A stretch of DNA of 64,000 nucleotides from a virus. The stretch covers positions 92,276-156,275 of the IMG/VR virus record IMGVR_UViG_3300022188_000006, one strand, 5' to 3'. The notes under the pieces are model-generated. The model did no database searches, was not told where the DNA came from, and saw only the letters and a list, made by a program, of their open reading frames with translations. Below, in pieces: positions 7,829 through 15,572 of this stretch. A program made the position numbers and the translations under genes. The number at the start of each line of letters is the position of its first letter. Within the stretch, counting starts at the first letter, position 1.

Positions 7829-9712
7829 CTACACAACGATGACGTTCTGAACGTACTTCGCCGAATCAAAAGGGTTCACAACGAAATCAGGAACGTCTAC
7901 AGCAACCTCGTTCAGACCATCTTCATCGAACTTCCTAGCCATCGCGCGCCGTTGTTTCTCTGCCTTTTTTGCTTCGAGCAACCGCGTTTGCACCTCAGCA
8001 GCGGACGCCTTCTCGATGTCTGGACCAAATTCGTCCTCGAAACGGAAATTCATCATGAGACACATGAGCGCGTCTGGTCCGTGATCCTTCTTCTTTAGGA
8101 TGGCACCGGTAGTCTCGGACCTACGGTAAGCCTTCAGTTGCTCGATTAGTATTTCCAGTGCCTTGTTTATGCGTATGCGCCTGAACACGAAGTACTTCGA
8201 AACATTTTCAATGCCTATCTTCTTCCATGTCCCGAAATTTATCGGCCGCACATCAAAACCAGCGCTAGAGAGTTCCGCGTTGTTGAATGGGTGAGACGAG
8301 TCTGCCAATACGGGGAACTCGCCAAACAGTGTCTTCCAATCGCGCAACTTTGTAGCTACATCGGAGACCAGCACGTGGTCTGTAAACTCAGCCTCATGGA
8401 TATAAACACATTCCCTCGTGCGTATCCCCAGGATCATCACCATGCTTCCCTGAGACTGAATACCCCAGTCGATACCAACCGCCGCCCTATCCACCGCACT
8501 GTCGATAAGGATAGGATCAGTAAGAGAAGCCTCAATCAGCTCAGGTGCATAGACGCAAGACGAATACGACGGGCGTTCGCAGGCAAACTCGGTCTCAAAG
8601 ACGGTCGTCCCGGCATTCATCTCCTTAGCTTCTGACACCATTTTGAAGGTGGCCCAGCCGTCACTGTGGCGCGCCTTTCCGTAACACCCCTTAAATACCT
8701 CTGTCTTCTTACCATCGGGACCATCCACCAAAACCCTGTCCGTCAAATAGCACCTCTTGCAGTACTCAAGAGCTTCCGGATCATCCTCCGTCGCCTCTTC
8801 GAGACCCCTCGTGCATCGTTCCATAGTATCAAACACGTTCCAGTTGTACCGCTGAAATCCCTTCTCCCTGTAACCATCCCAATACTCTTGGAACAGGCCG
8901 TGCGGTATATGGAACGTAGAAAACAAGCACACAATTGAATCCGGCTCTGACAGCGCGCCCTGCAAAGCAGCCCGCATCGCCTTTTCGACTCTGCGGTCCT
9001 CCTGGCAAACCTCGTCCACAAAAATTGTCCCAAAGTGCTTGCCGCGTCCTTGTTTCTCCGTCGCCGGCACACACTTCAAGAGAACACCTGTCACCAACCG
9101 GGTGACATCAGAAAGCGGATCGCCGAGCAGGAGACCGTCACGCAACCCGGGCACAGCATCCCAGAACATCTTCACGTAGTCATAAACAACTTTCGACTGT
9201 TCCCCCGAACCTGCCACATCCAGTATTTCCCGCTTCCAGTAGATGAGGAGCAACCAGATCAGCACAGCAGCCGAAAGAGATCCACCGCCACCACGCGGCT
9301 TCCAAGTGATCGTCTTTCGAACTCGACCAAAAAACACGTCGCCGACCCATTTGATGATCGGCGGAATGAGCTTCACATAGGTCTTTTTGCCGTCCTTAAT
9401 TACGTATAAGGTTTCCCCGACAAATGATGCAAGCCTTTCGTGTTGCCGCTTTATGTATGCTTCTTCACTTTCTTCGTATCCCAAGGGCTCGCGAACCCAG
9501 CCGTCTGTCACGTGCCAGCCTTTTTCGGCAGCCGTAACGGCGCTCATCTCTGGATCATAGACACCCTGCTTGAAGCCACGGGGAAACAGCAGATCAGGCA
9601 AACCGTAAGCACCCGGATATCCCCTTGCGAGACGATCCCTGATCTCTCGCTCAAGCAGCAGAAGCTGTCGTAGCTTCTCCTCTTTGCTTTGGCTCGCCTT
9701 ACGTTTTTTCAC
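7829..9712 (-). CDS. terL: Terminase large subunit (ATPase/nuclease)
   Basis: 627 residues. It packages phage DNA into the prohead and cuts the concatemer. The N-terminal ATPase has a P-loop-like PRGGGGS (139-145) and Walker B TIFVDE (229-234). The C-terminal RNase H-fold nuclease shows AVGIDWG (D415), VLADSS (D471) and KKDHGPDAL (D543, D547). The P-loop lacks the usual Lys before Ser, an oddity. The start is GTG with only a weak GGTG site. Upstream lie a hairpin and a helix-repeat protein; downstream is a promoter. The basic N-terminal extension and the length suit large-phage terminases. Confidence 0.93.
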   Translation of the reverse strand: MKKRKASQSKEEKLRQLLLLEREIRDRLARGYPGAYGLPDLLFPRGFKQGVYDPEMSAVTAAEKGWHVTDGWVREPLGYEESEEAYIKRQHERLASFVGETLYVIKDGKKTYVKLIPPIIKWVGDVFFGRVRKTITWKPRGGGGSLSAAVLIWLLLIYWKREILDVAGSGEQSKVVYDYVKMFWDAVPGLRDGLLLGDPLSDVTRLVTGVLLKCVPATEKQGRGKHFGTIFVDEVCQEDRRVEKAMRAALQGALSEPDSIVCLFSTFHIPHGLFQEYWDGYREKGFQRYNWNVFDTMERCTRGLEEATEDDPEALEYCKRCYLTDRVLVDGPDGKKTEVFKGCYGKARHSDGWATFKMVSEAKEMNAGTTVFETEFACERPSYSSCVYAPELIEASLTDPILIDSAVDRAAVGIDWGIQSQGSMVMILGIRTRECVYIHEAEFTDHVLVSDVATKLRDWKTLFGEFPVLADSSHPFNNAELSSAGFDVRPINFGTWKKIGIENVSKYFVFRRIRINKALEILIEQLKAYRRSETTGAILKKKDHGPDALMCLMMNFRFEDEFGPDIEKASAAEVQTRLLEAKKAEKQRRAMARKFDEDGLNEVAVDVPDFVVNPFDSAKYVQNVIVV

Positions 9713-9723
9713 TGTAACACCGT

Positions 9724-9747
9724 GGGGCCGCCGTTGCCGACGGCCCC
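9724..9747. other. GC-rich hairpin before terL
   Basis: GGGGCCG (9724-9730) pairs with CGGCCCC (9741-9747), with two more inner base pairs, between the upstream gene's stop and the terL GTG. No U-run follows on the minus strand, so it is more likely an mRNA-stability or processing structure than a terminator. It ends about 12 nt from the start codon and might limit terL translation. Confidence 0.45.
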
Positions 9748-9760
9748 GATCGTCTTCTTT

Positions 9761-10705
9761 CTAGCCCTTCTTGCGGCCTCGCGCAGCCATCTGCTGGAAG
9801 CGCTTCTTCCCGTACTTGGCACGACCGAGACTGGCAGCCAAGGCAGCAGGGTTCTTCACGTCGCCACGCCGCCGCAGCTTGTCCTCCAAAGCCTCGAACC
9901 GGGCGCCTTCACCGGGAGGAGCTTTTGCCGAAGGCTCGCTCTTTCCGCCCTTCAGCGAACCGGGCTTGACCTTCCGTCCCTTACGGGTCTTCTCGATCTC
10001 GAAACCTGGGACCGACTCGTTCTCCTCGCAGAGGCTGTGCAGGATCTCATCCAGGGACTTCCCCGCGGCCGCCATCTCTTGGAACCGCTTCTTGCCCCAC
10101 TTTTTCCGGCCGATCCAAGCAGCCACGGCCTTCGGGTTCTTCACCCCGGGCTTCCCGCGAAGCTCCTCAACAAGCTCATCGAACCGCTTGCCACTGCCAA
10201 GCTTCGGCTTTTTCTTTTCCACCTTACCGTTCAGCGACTTGATCAGATCGTCCTCAGAAAACTCGACAGAAAAGCCGGCTTTGTTGACCCGAATATCCCG
10301 CAAACCCTGGGCAAACAGACCGATTGCCATGATCGCCTTGTGCGCAGCCTTCTCGCACTCAAGAATGAGCGAACGGACGCGATCAGCATCGCTGTCCAGC
10401 TCGTTCACGCTGTCACGGAGACGCTTGCCAACAAGCTCGGCCTGCCGACGAGTCCGGTCCATCTTCACGCCGGGAAGGGTTTCTGCCAGGTCGACGGCCT
10501 GGTCGACGAGGCCTGCACAGGCCAGCACCTTTGCTGCAGCACCGCGCCAGTCTCCCTTTCCGCGAAGCCCCTTGGCCATGTCCACGGCACTTAGAGCCTC
10601 CTCAACCATTGTCAGGAGCATCTCCTTCCTGGTCTTGTTCTTGCTCACCTTGGCGAGGCTCCCAAGAAAGCCCTTCTCAAGGTTCTCGCTCATTTCGTTT
10701 CTCAT
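9761..10705 (-). CDS. Late protein with two helical GxKNP…GKKRF repeats
   Basis: 314 residues. The N-terminal two thirds is Ala/Leu/Lys-rich and helical. The C-terminus carries two copies of a 45-residue module (about residues 176-220 and 268-314) with the pattern FxxLxxxLRxxxxVKNPxA, then GKKRFQxMA. This helical repeat is seen in phage virion-associated proteins, but its role is unknown to me. The ATG at 10705 has AGGAG at 7 nt; an ATG 6 nt upstream is too close to the site. Its place directly before terL suggests a packaging or internal head role (inference). Confidence 0.75.
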   Translation of the reverse strand: MRNEMSENLEKGFLGSLAKVSKNKTRKEMLLTMVEEALSAVDMAKGLRGKGDWRGAAAKVLACAGLVDQAVDLAETLPGVKMDRTRRQAELVGKRLRDSVNELDSDADRVRSLILECEKAAHKAIMAIGLFAQGLRDIRVNKAGFSVEFSEDDLIKSLNGKVEKKKPKLGSGKRFDELVEELRGKPGVKNPKAVAAWIGRKKWGKKRFQEMAAAGKSLDEILHSLCEENESVPGFEIEKTRKGRKVKPGSLKGGKSEPSAKAPPGEGARFEALEDKLRRRGDVKNPAALAASLGRAKYGKKRFQQMAARGRKKG

Positions 10706-10738
10706 CGTCATTCTCCTAGCTCTAATGAAACATGGACC

Positions 10739-10987
10739 TTACTCGTCCGTGCCTTCCTTGTCTGCGTCCTCTCCCTGTTCACCTTCCTGCTCGGAATCAC
10801 CGGCAGTCCCTTCTGGACCTTCGTTGTCCACAGCGTCATCTGCCTTGTCAGCCCCCGCAGCAGGCTCCGTAGCAGCAGCTTTCTCGGTCTTCACCAGTTC
10901 CATGCTGATCTTGCAACCAGCACAGACCAGCTTGCCGTCTTTCGCCTCCATAGCTTCACCACACCTCGGACATGTCGCATTCTCCAT
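10739..10987 (-). CDS. Zinc-ribbon protein with acidic tail
   Basis: 82 residues from the ATG at 10987, chosen for its strong AAGGAG site 5-6 nt upstream. An alternative GTG at 11101 (weaker AAGG site) would add 38 residues and overlap the previous gene. The sequence has CPRCG…CAGC, a four-Cys zinc ribbon within the first 25 residues, then about 45 residues almost entirely of Asp, Glu, Gly and Ala. The acidic tail may mimic DNA or keep the protein soluble. Function unknown. Confidence 0.65.
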   Translation of the reverse strand: MENATCPRCGEAMEAKDGKLVCAGCKISMELVKTEKAAATEPAAGADKADDAVDNEGPEGTAGDSEQEGEQGEDADKEGTDE

Positions 10988-11078
10988 TCGATTCTCCTTT
11001 TTCTTTCCGACAGCAGCACTTATAGCCCTTGTCACGGCATTAAGACCGCCGTCGAACTGACCAATACCAACAGCACCG

Positions 11079-11375
11079 CTAGTATCTATTGCCTTTTTCA
11101 CGCAACACCTTTCTGTTGAACCTTGCCAACTCCTTTACTACCCTGACGTTTACCGCTCTCGGCTTTGGCTCCCGAACTTTTTTCGGACTAGGATCTTTTC
11201 TCGGTTCCTTTGGCTTTGGCACAGGAACCGTCAGCTTTGGCTTACGAACCGGGACGTTTTGGTCTTGTGTTGCGGGAACAGGACCCTTCGCCCAATCGTT
11301 GCCTCCGGGGCCTGAGCTTGCATTCCTAGCCGCGTCCCTCGCTGGCCGTTTACCTCTTTCCGGATGCCTTGCCAT
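11079..11375 (-). CDS. Basic Pro/Lys-rich protein
   Basis: 98 residues from the ATG at 11375; a GTG at 11426 in the same frame lacks a ribosome-binding site and overlaps a small gene. The protein is strongly basic (KPK, PKP, RKD repeats), largely disordered, with a short helical C-terminus. Such proteins in phage heads often bind DNA. It overlaps the end of the 56-residue gene upstream by 26 nt. No family recognised. Confidence 0.55.
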   Translation of the reverse strand: MARHPERGKRPARDAARNASSGPGGNDWAKGPVPATQDQNVPVRKPKLTVPVPKPKEPRKDPSPKKVREPKPRAVNVRVVKELARFNRKVLREKGNRY

Positions 11376-11520
11376 CCCTGATTTCTTTCGCTTCCTTCTT
11401 AGAAACAACACCGGTGCTCTCGGCACCGCTGATTACAGCGCCACGAATCTTTGCGGCATTCCCAGAACGTAGGTGCAGCGACGCCAGATCTCGAAGAACC
11501 TCAGACACAATCTTGTTCAT
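11350..11520 (-). CDS. Small hypothetical protein, 56 residues
   Basis: A short ORF (MNKIVSEVLRDLASL…, ending …GKASGKR) that starts in an ATGA overlap with the stop of the upstream gene and ends inside the next. The product is Lys/Ser-rich and helical at the N-terminus. The exact ATGA coupling, typical throughout this genome, and the filling of an otherwise empty 90-nt gap are the evidence that it is real. No family recognised. Confidence 0.6.
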   Translation of the reverse strand: MNKIVSEVLRDLASLHLRSGNAAKIRGAVISGAESTGVVSKKEAKEIRDGKASGKR

Positions 11521-12137
11521 GCCTTCGCCTTCAGCATTAAGTCGCGTCTCTTAGCCAAGGATACCGAAATGTCGCCAAAAATCAACGAAACGCCGAGCCA
11601 GAATGTCTTCTCAGCGTCAGTAATCGTGACCGACGGACTGGCTCTCAGACCCCTACGGCCATACTTCACCGCAAACTTTTCCGCCTTGCAAACACGCTTG
11701 TTCAGATTTTTTGTCTCGGCACGCATCTCTCTCCAGACACTAGGCTTGAATCGTTTGCAGTTGGGATCCCGCTCGATCCTATCAAGCAGAGCTTTTACCT
11801 CTGCGATCAGCACATCGCGTTCCTTGGCAAAATGTGCACTCTTGAAACCTCCGGCACCGCCCCGGCTCAACTCCGTCAACTTCTGCAGTCGCCGTTGCAT
11901 CACGGCAAGTCTTCGCTTGGCAGCAGCTTTTACATGGTCGCCCCTCGGGGATTCCTCCTCTCCGCCTTTCTTGGAAGCTGTGTCTTTCTTGGGTCCTCGA
12001 TAGGGAACAATGTGTCCATTCGGAAGCTTAATGACCCGCTGTCCACCTTGCCGTGTCCAGATTTCTCCCACGCGCCGGCGGACCCATTTCTCCACCGCAA
12101 TCTCTGCCAAATCTACAGCCCAGCTATACTGTCTCAC
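11517..12137 (-). CDS. Hypothetical virion-like protein with N-terminal W-x-R…PNG motif
   Basis: 206 residues, highly basic. Residues 20-50 (WVRRRVGEIWTRQGG…LPNGHIVPYRG) resemble short aromatic/basic segments seen near the N-termini of other late proteins here (12664-13404, 15547-17430, 17647-18840). The rest is helical and Arg/Lys-rich with coiled-coil character. The ATG overlaps the upstream stop. Function unknown; it could be an ejected or head-internal protein. Confidence 0.65.
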   Translation of the reverse strand: MRQYSWAVDLAEIAVEKWVRRRVGEIWTRQGGQRVIKLPNGHIVPYRGPKKDTASKKGGEEESPRGDHVKAAAKRRLAVMQRRLQKLTELSRGGAGGFKSAHFAKERDVLIAEVKALLDRIERDPNCKRFKPSVWREMRAETKNLNKRVCKAEKFAVKYGRRGLRASPSVTITDAEKTFWLGVSLIFGDISVSLAKRRDLMLKAKA

Positions 12138-12679
12138 GACAGGATCCTCACCGTAACCATGAATGCCATCGGGCGCTTCCCGCGGCGCCTGAATGCTCGC
12201 CCCTGAATCACATACTTGTTACCTTGGCTAAATACTCCTTCGGCTTCCTCCTTGAAACCGTCTGACAAAAGCGCATCTCGCAGATCTGCGATTCTGCGAC
12301 CAACATCCTCCTCTGCATCGCACACGACCGTGATATGGTAGGTATCCCCTCTATGTGCAGAGGGGGAGAGCCGACAGCCGCCCCTCCAGCCGCCCATCTT
12401 CCGCGCGATTCTTGAGGCGAACCGTCTGATCCCGGCATCGCTTTCCTTCACCACACGCTCAATAGCAGCATTAAAGGCGAATAGTTCTTCGGTGGCCAAA
12501 TCCTTCCCATAGTCATCGCAGTCTTCGCACTTTTTCACGACGCCCCAAGCCATTTTGTGGCACAAAGCGTCGTCTTTATGTCGCTCGTAGCAGCTGTTGA
12601 ATACCTCCACCCACTGCCGCTGCTTCTTCTCGCTAAGGCCTCTTAGCTTGCTAGGTGGATTGTTCACGTCGTAAGGCAT
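12134..12679 (-). CDS. ChaB-domain protein
   Basis: 181 residues. The N-terminus (MPYDVNNPPSKLRGL…, then AFNSCYE-like and HKMAWGVVKK motifs up to residue 48) matches the ChaB domain, a small fold found in putative cation-transport regulators and often in phage structural genes. The C-terminal 100 residues are separate; a YHITVV segment near residue 120 hints at a 2H-like or ferredoxin fold but is not decisive. The start was moved to the ATG at 12679 because GGGAGG lies 7 nt upstream and ChaB domains begin MPY. Confidence 0.8.
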   Translation of the reverse strand: MPYDVNNPPSKLRGLSEKKQRQWVEVFNSCYERHKDDALCHKMAWGVVKKCEDCDDYGKDLATEELFAFNAAIERVVKESDAGIRRFASRIARKMGGWRGGCRLSPSAHRGDTYHITVVCDAEEDVGRRIADLRDALLSDGFKEEAEGVFSQGNKYVIQGRAFRRRGKRPMAFMVTVRILS

Positions 12680-13404
12680 GTTCCAGCCTCCCATTTCTTG
12701 AGGGTATCCTGACAAAACGCTGACAACCCCTCTAGTGCTGATGCAATACCGTTCTCCCGCGAAATAGCGGCAACACCGTGTCCGCGAGCACGCAATTCTC
12801 CCTCCGCAGGCTTCCGCCCGATGACATTGCCCTTCGCATCCATAAGGTAGGTGACACCGTGTCTCGTGACCTGTGCAGCCACACGCGGCAACTTCGTCCG
12901 CGTAGGCTTTTTCTTGGGATGCTCGGGCTTTCTCTCCGGTTTCTTTTCTGGTTTCTTCTCTGACTTTGCACTCGGAGCAGGCAGATTAGCTCGCCGTTCG
13001 CGCCGCTCGAACTCCTCTTTTAGTCTCTCTGGAACTTTGATCCCGTACTTTCCGAAATCTCTCGGATATATTGGCTGCCAAGACCCACCGATCTTCATAT
13101 GTGGCAATAGCCTCGCCCTCGGACCCGACCCGGTCCGATACCACTCGATTCGGCCCTCACTCGCGGGCTTCGGACGCTGGGTAGGACGGGCGCGGCCTTT
13201 CGGTTCCTCGTACACATATATCGGCTTCTTGCCGGGACGCTCGATCTTCCTCTTATATTTGTGTGGTCTCAGCCTCTGGGCAAATCCCATCACCCGGCTC
13301 ACGAAACCGGCCTTCAGTAGTTCCTCGCCGACGCCGCGCGACTTCGATACGTCGAAGACGAAGTCACACAGGGCCAGCAACACATCGAATCGCGCGTCGT
13401 TCAT
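12664..13404 (-). CDS. Hypothetical basic virion-like protein
   Basis: 246 residues. After a 40-residue helical N-terminus comes an aromatic/basic motif (HKYKRKIERPGKKPIYVYEE, 48-67), then a Pro/Lys-rich linker (EKKPEKKPERKPE) and a C-terminal part with YLMDAKGNVIGRKP. The motif is of the kind found at the start of several late proteins in this window. Overlaps by ATGA with the upstream nucleotidyltransferase gene. Function unknown; packaging into the virion is inferred. Confidence 0.65.
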   Translation of the reverse strand: MNDARFDVLLALCDFVFDVSKSRGVGEELLKAGFVSRVMGFAQRLRPHKYKRKIERPGKKPIYVYEEPKGRARPTQRPKPASEGRIEWYRTGSGPRARLLPHMKIGGSWQPIYPRDFGKYGIKVPERLKEEFERRERRANLPAPSAKSEKKPEKKPERKPEHPKKKPTRTKLPRVAAQVTRHGVTYLMDAKGNVIGRKPAEGELRARGHGVAAISRENGIASALEGLSAFCQDTLKKWEAGTCLTT

Positions 13405-14243
13405 TTTCTTCTGCCGATAATCTGCGCGACACGCCGGACATCGCCCGGCGTATCAATCGAACCTGTCTCTTCAACCAGCTTCGCCAACTTCTTGAGGAAG
13501 TCTAGGTAATGATACCTTTCGAAGAGTTTGTAGCGCACGTTCTCCGGAAGAAGGTTCGGCGAGGGGTACTTTTTCAGTCCTCTCCGCGCTAGCTCTAGCT
13601 CACGCTTGAACGCTTCAAGCCTGTCGCGGTGGATGTCAGACATCTCTGCCGCCATTTCCTGCACAGCGGCATCGAGGTCCTTGATCCGCCTACGCAACTT
13701 CGCCGCAACCTCAGCACTATTCGATACCGAGAGAACATCCGCCAGTCGCTCAATATCGATCAGGCTGCGCCACGCCTCAGCCTTATCAGCATCAATTTGC
13801 CGAACATCACGTTTCCACTGATCATAAACATCCAGCAGACTCACGCCGATATCGGGACTTGTCTTCAGCCACTTCTTTCGCATCAAGTCGTAAACAGCGT
13901 CGTACTTGTCGAGGTCGGCACTTTCTAGGACGAAAAAGTTGATTGGATGCTGCGTCCCGGGAGCAAGCTTACCGCTAAGCCGTGTTGCATTCTCGACAAG
14001 TGCCAGCAAGGTCTCTGGATCGACGTCCACCACAATGGACACATCAATGTCCGACTCAGGATTATATCTGAGTCCGGTAATACTCCCGACCAGGTAAGCA
14101 GCGCGAGGCTTCACACCAAGCAGGAGTTTGCGTGCCTGCTGTCGAATCGCCCCCGCGATCTCCGGTCTGAGTACGTACCTGTCCCCGCGCTTGTACCAAA
14201 CAAGCGGGTCCAGTCCCGGCATCTTTTCATCTAATATGCTCAC
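13401..14243 (-). CDS. Nucleotidyltransferase-fold protein (KNTase/pol-beta type)
   Basis: 280 residues. The signature YLVGSITG…SDIDVSI (G53, S54, D65, D67) is that of pol-beta-like nucleotidyltransferases, which transfer NMP to proteins, antibiotics or RNA; the two Asp bind metal. The C-terminal 140 residues are helical, with RRIKDLD and YLDFLKKLAKLVEE segments. Starts with GTG after AAGG at 7 nt, in a GTGA overlap. In the late region it may be a virion-delivered enzyme or toxin-antitoxin-like (MNT) protein; the substrate cannot be read from sequence. Confidence 0.75.
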   Translation of the reverse strand: MSILDEKMPGLDPLVWYKRGDRYVLRPEIAGAIRQQARKLLLGVKPRAAYLVGSITGLRYNPESDIDVSIVVDVDPETLLALVENATRLSGKLAPGTQHPINFFVLESADLDKYDAVYDLMRKKWLKTSPDIGVSLLDVYDQWKRDVRQIDADKAEAWRSLIDIERLADVLSVSNSAEVAAKLRRRIKDLDAAVQEMAAEMSDIHRDRLEAFKRELELARRGLKKYPSPNLLPENVRYKLFERYHYLDFLKKLAKLVEETGSIDTPGDVRRVAQIIGRRK

Positions 14244-14524
14244 GTCTGGGCCTTCGCTTTCTTTTCTTCTTCGAGGACTGACTCCATGACAAGGAGCGCA
14301 GAATAGTAATCCGGATACTCAGCCAAGTGATCCAACGCAATCTGAGTGGCCACGTCTCGCCTGTCCGTGTGCTCCATCTCGATCTCGATACCGATGGCCA
14401 GCTGAACCGGGTCGACATCTTGCTCGGTAACGCCCTTCTTTGCCGCCATCCCGTTTAGCAGTGGCCTAGTGTCTCCTCTGCTCGACGCCCTCTGTTCTAC
14501 CGCCTTTTGGATTTTGTCAAACAT
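14240..14524 (-). CDS. DUF5661-like small protein
   Basis: 94 residues. The pattern IGIEIEMEHTDRRDVATQIA followed by HLAEYPDYYSALLVMES is shared by small phage and bacterial proteins of the DUF5661 type, of unknown role. AGGA lies 7 nt before the ATG. Overlaps the next gene by GTGA. It sits between the small-terminase candidate and the nucleotidyltransferase in the late operon. Confidence 0.7.
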   Translation of the reverse strand: MFDKIQKAVEQRASSRGDTRPLLNGMAAKKGVTEQDVDPVQLAIGIEIEMEHTDRRDVATQIALDHLAEYPDYYSALLVMESVLEEEKKAKAQT

Positions 14525-14536
14525 TTTGCTTTCCTG

Positions 14537-15064
14537 TCAGTTGCGCCCAAGCGGATGCTGTGCCATGTCCAGCAGATCCGGACTGTCCTCTCCTACCAAG
14601 TCGTCCAACAATCGTTTCTTCAGTGCTGTTAGTTCTTCCAAGGACGCACGCTCAAGATCTACTCCCTCTATGATGTGCCTGGTCGTCGTCTGTGTTACAG
14701 CCTTGGGAACAACGCCAGCCTCCATAAGAAGACTGGTTCGACGATGCAGGGCCGAAAGGGCCTTGTCCAAAAACGCAGCTCGCTGATTGGCACTCGAAGC
14801 CAGCGAATACTCCGACATGGCGCACCGGTAAATCTCATCGTATTTTTGACAGGCTTCGGCGACCTCGGCAGGTGGCTCAGCGTTCGATGTCTTCTCTGCT
14901 TCCTCTGCCTTCCACTGCTTGATCCAGTTTTCCACGGTCTGCTCTGTGCAACCTACAGCCTCGGCTATGTCGCTCTTGCGTGCACCCCTGATGTAGAGAC
15001 GGATCACGCGATCCTTTAGCCGCTCCCTTTCCTGCTTTGACATAGGGCCACGTCGTCTAGCCAT
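14537..15064 (-). CDS. Candidate terminase small subunit (HTH protein)
   Basis: 175 residues. The N-terminus has a helix-turn-helix (IRGARKSDIAEAVGCTEQTV, then ENWIKQWK, residues 30-57), followed by long helices. This layout fits phage small terminases, which recognise packaging sites and load the large subunit. It lies five kilobases upstream of terL in the same operon, not adjacent to it, which lowers confidence; a transcription regulator is the alternative. AGGA lies 7 nt before the ATG. Confidence 0.55.
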   Translation of the reverse strand: MARRRGPMSKQERERLKDRVIRLYIRGARKSDIAEAVGCTEQTVENWIKQWKAEEAEKTSNAEPPAEVAEACQKYDEIYRCAMSEYSLASSANQRAAFLDKALSALHRRTSLLMEAGVVPKAVTQTTTRHIIEGVDLERASLEELTALKKRLLDDLVGEDSPDLLDMAQHPLGRN

Positions 15065-15068
15065 ACCG

Positions 15069-15572
15069 CTATCCTGCCATTTGCAAGGTGTCGCCTACCT
15101 GCCGAATCCGGCCGGACTTAACAAGTACCTCCACCACCTCAGGAGCAACAGGATTTCTTTTACCATCAACACGCACAAGTACCGGTTGCGTCCCCATGGC
15201 CCTGTGCACCATTGTTATCCTGGCGTCATTTTGCAGAAAGAACATGAGATGGTTCGGATTCCTTATGATTCTTCCATCTGGATAGATCGGGGATCTGGCT
15301 GTCGATAGAGTCTTTGTCCTCGGCTCAAACAGCGTTTCCTTTGACTCAGGTTCTTTTCCTGCTACAGGTTCGCTTTTGCTTCCAAGAACACCGAGAACCT
15401 TGTCCAGCGCCTGCTCCACTGCACGCTCAGCCACTGCTATGTTTAGAGCAGGCGCAATTCTAGTCTTTTGCTCCGCAGGTCCTTTGTCCGCAATGACCGC
15501 GGTCCCGGCAGCACGAAGATTTTCTCCGTCCCAGACAAAATTCGTCTCATTCTGAACCCGGCGCATTGGCAT
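15069..15572 (-). CDS. Hypothetical late protein
   Basis: 168 residues from the ATG at 15572; an upstream in-frame GTG (15605) lies inside the kinase-like gene and has no ribosome-binding site. Residues 110-165 (IRNPNHLMFFLQNDAR…VHRAMG…VEVLVKSGRIRQVG) look like a compact alpha/beta domain; the N-terminal half is Ala/Glu-rich. Overlaps the end of the kinase-like gene by 26 nt. No family recognised. Confidence 0.6.
   Translation of the reverse strand: MPMRRVQNETNFVWDGENLRAAGTAVIADKGPAEQKTRIAPALNIAVAERAVEQALDKVLGVLGSKSEPVAGKEPESKETLFEPRTKTLSTARSPIYPDGRIIRNPNHLMFFLQNDARITMVHRAMGTQPVLVRVDGKRNPVAPEVVEVLVKSGRIRQVGDTLQMAG

Noticed and set aside
9771-11060. 429-codon plus-strand ORF opposite the pre-terminase genes
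   Set aside because: Ser/Arg/Pro-rich antisense frame of a GC-rich gene; the minus-strand genes have ribosome-binding sites and recognisable repeats.
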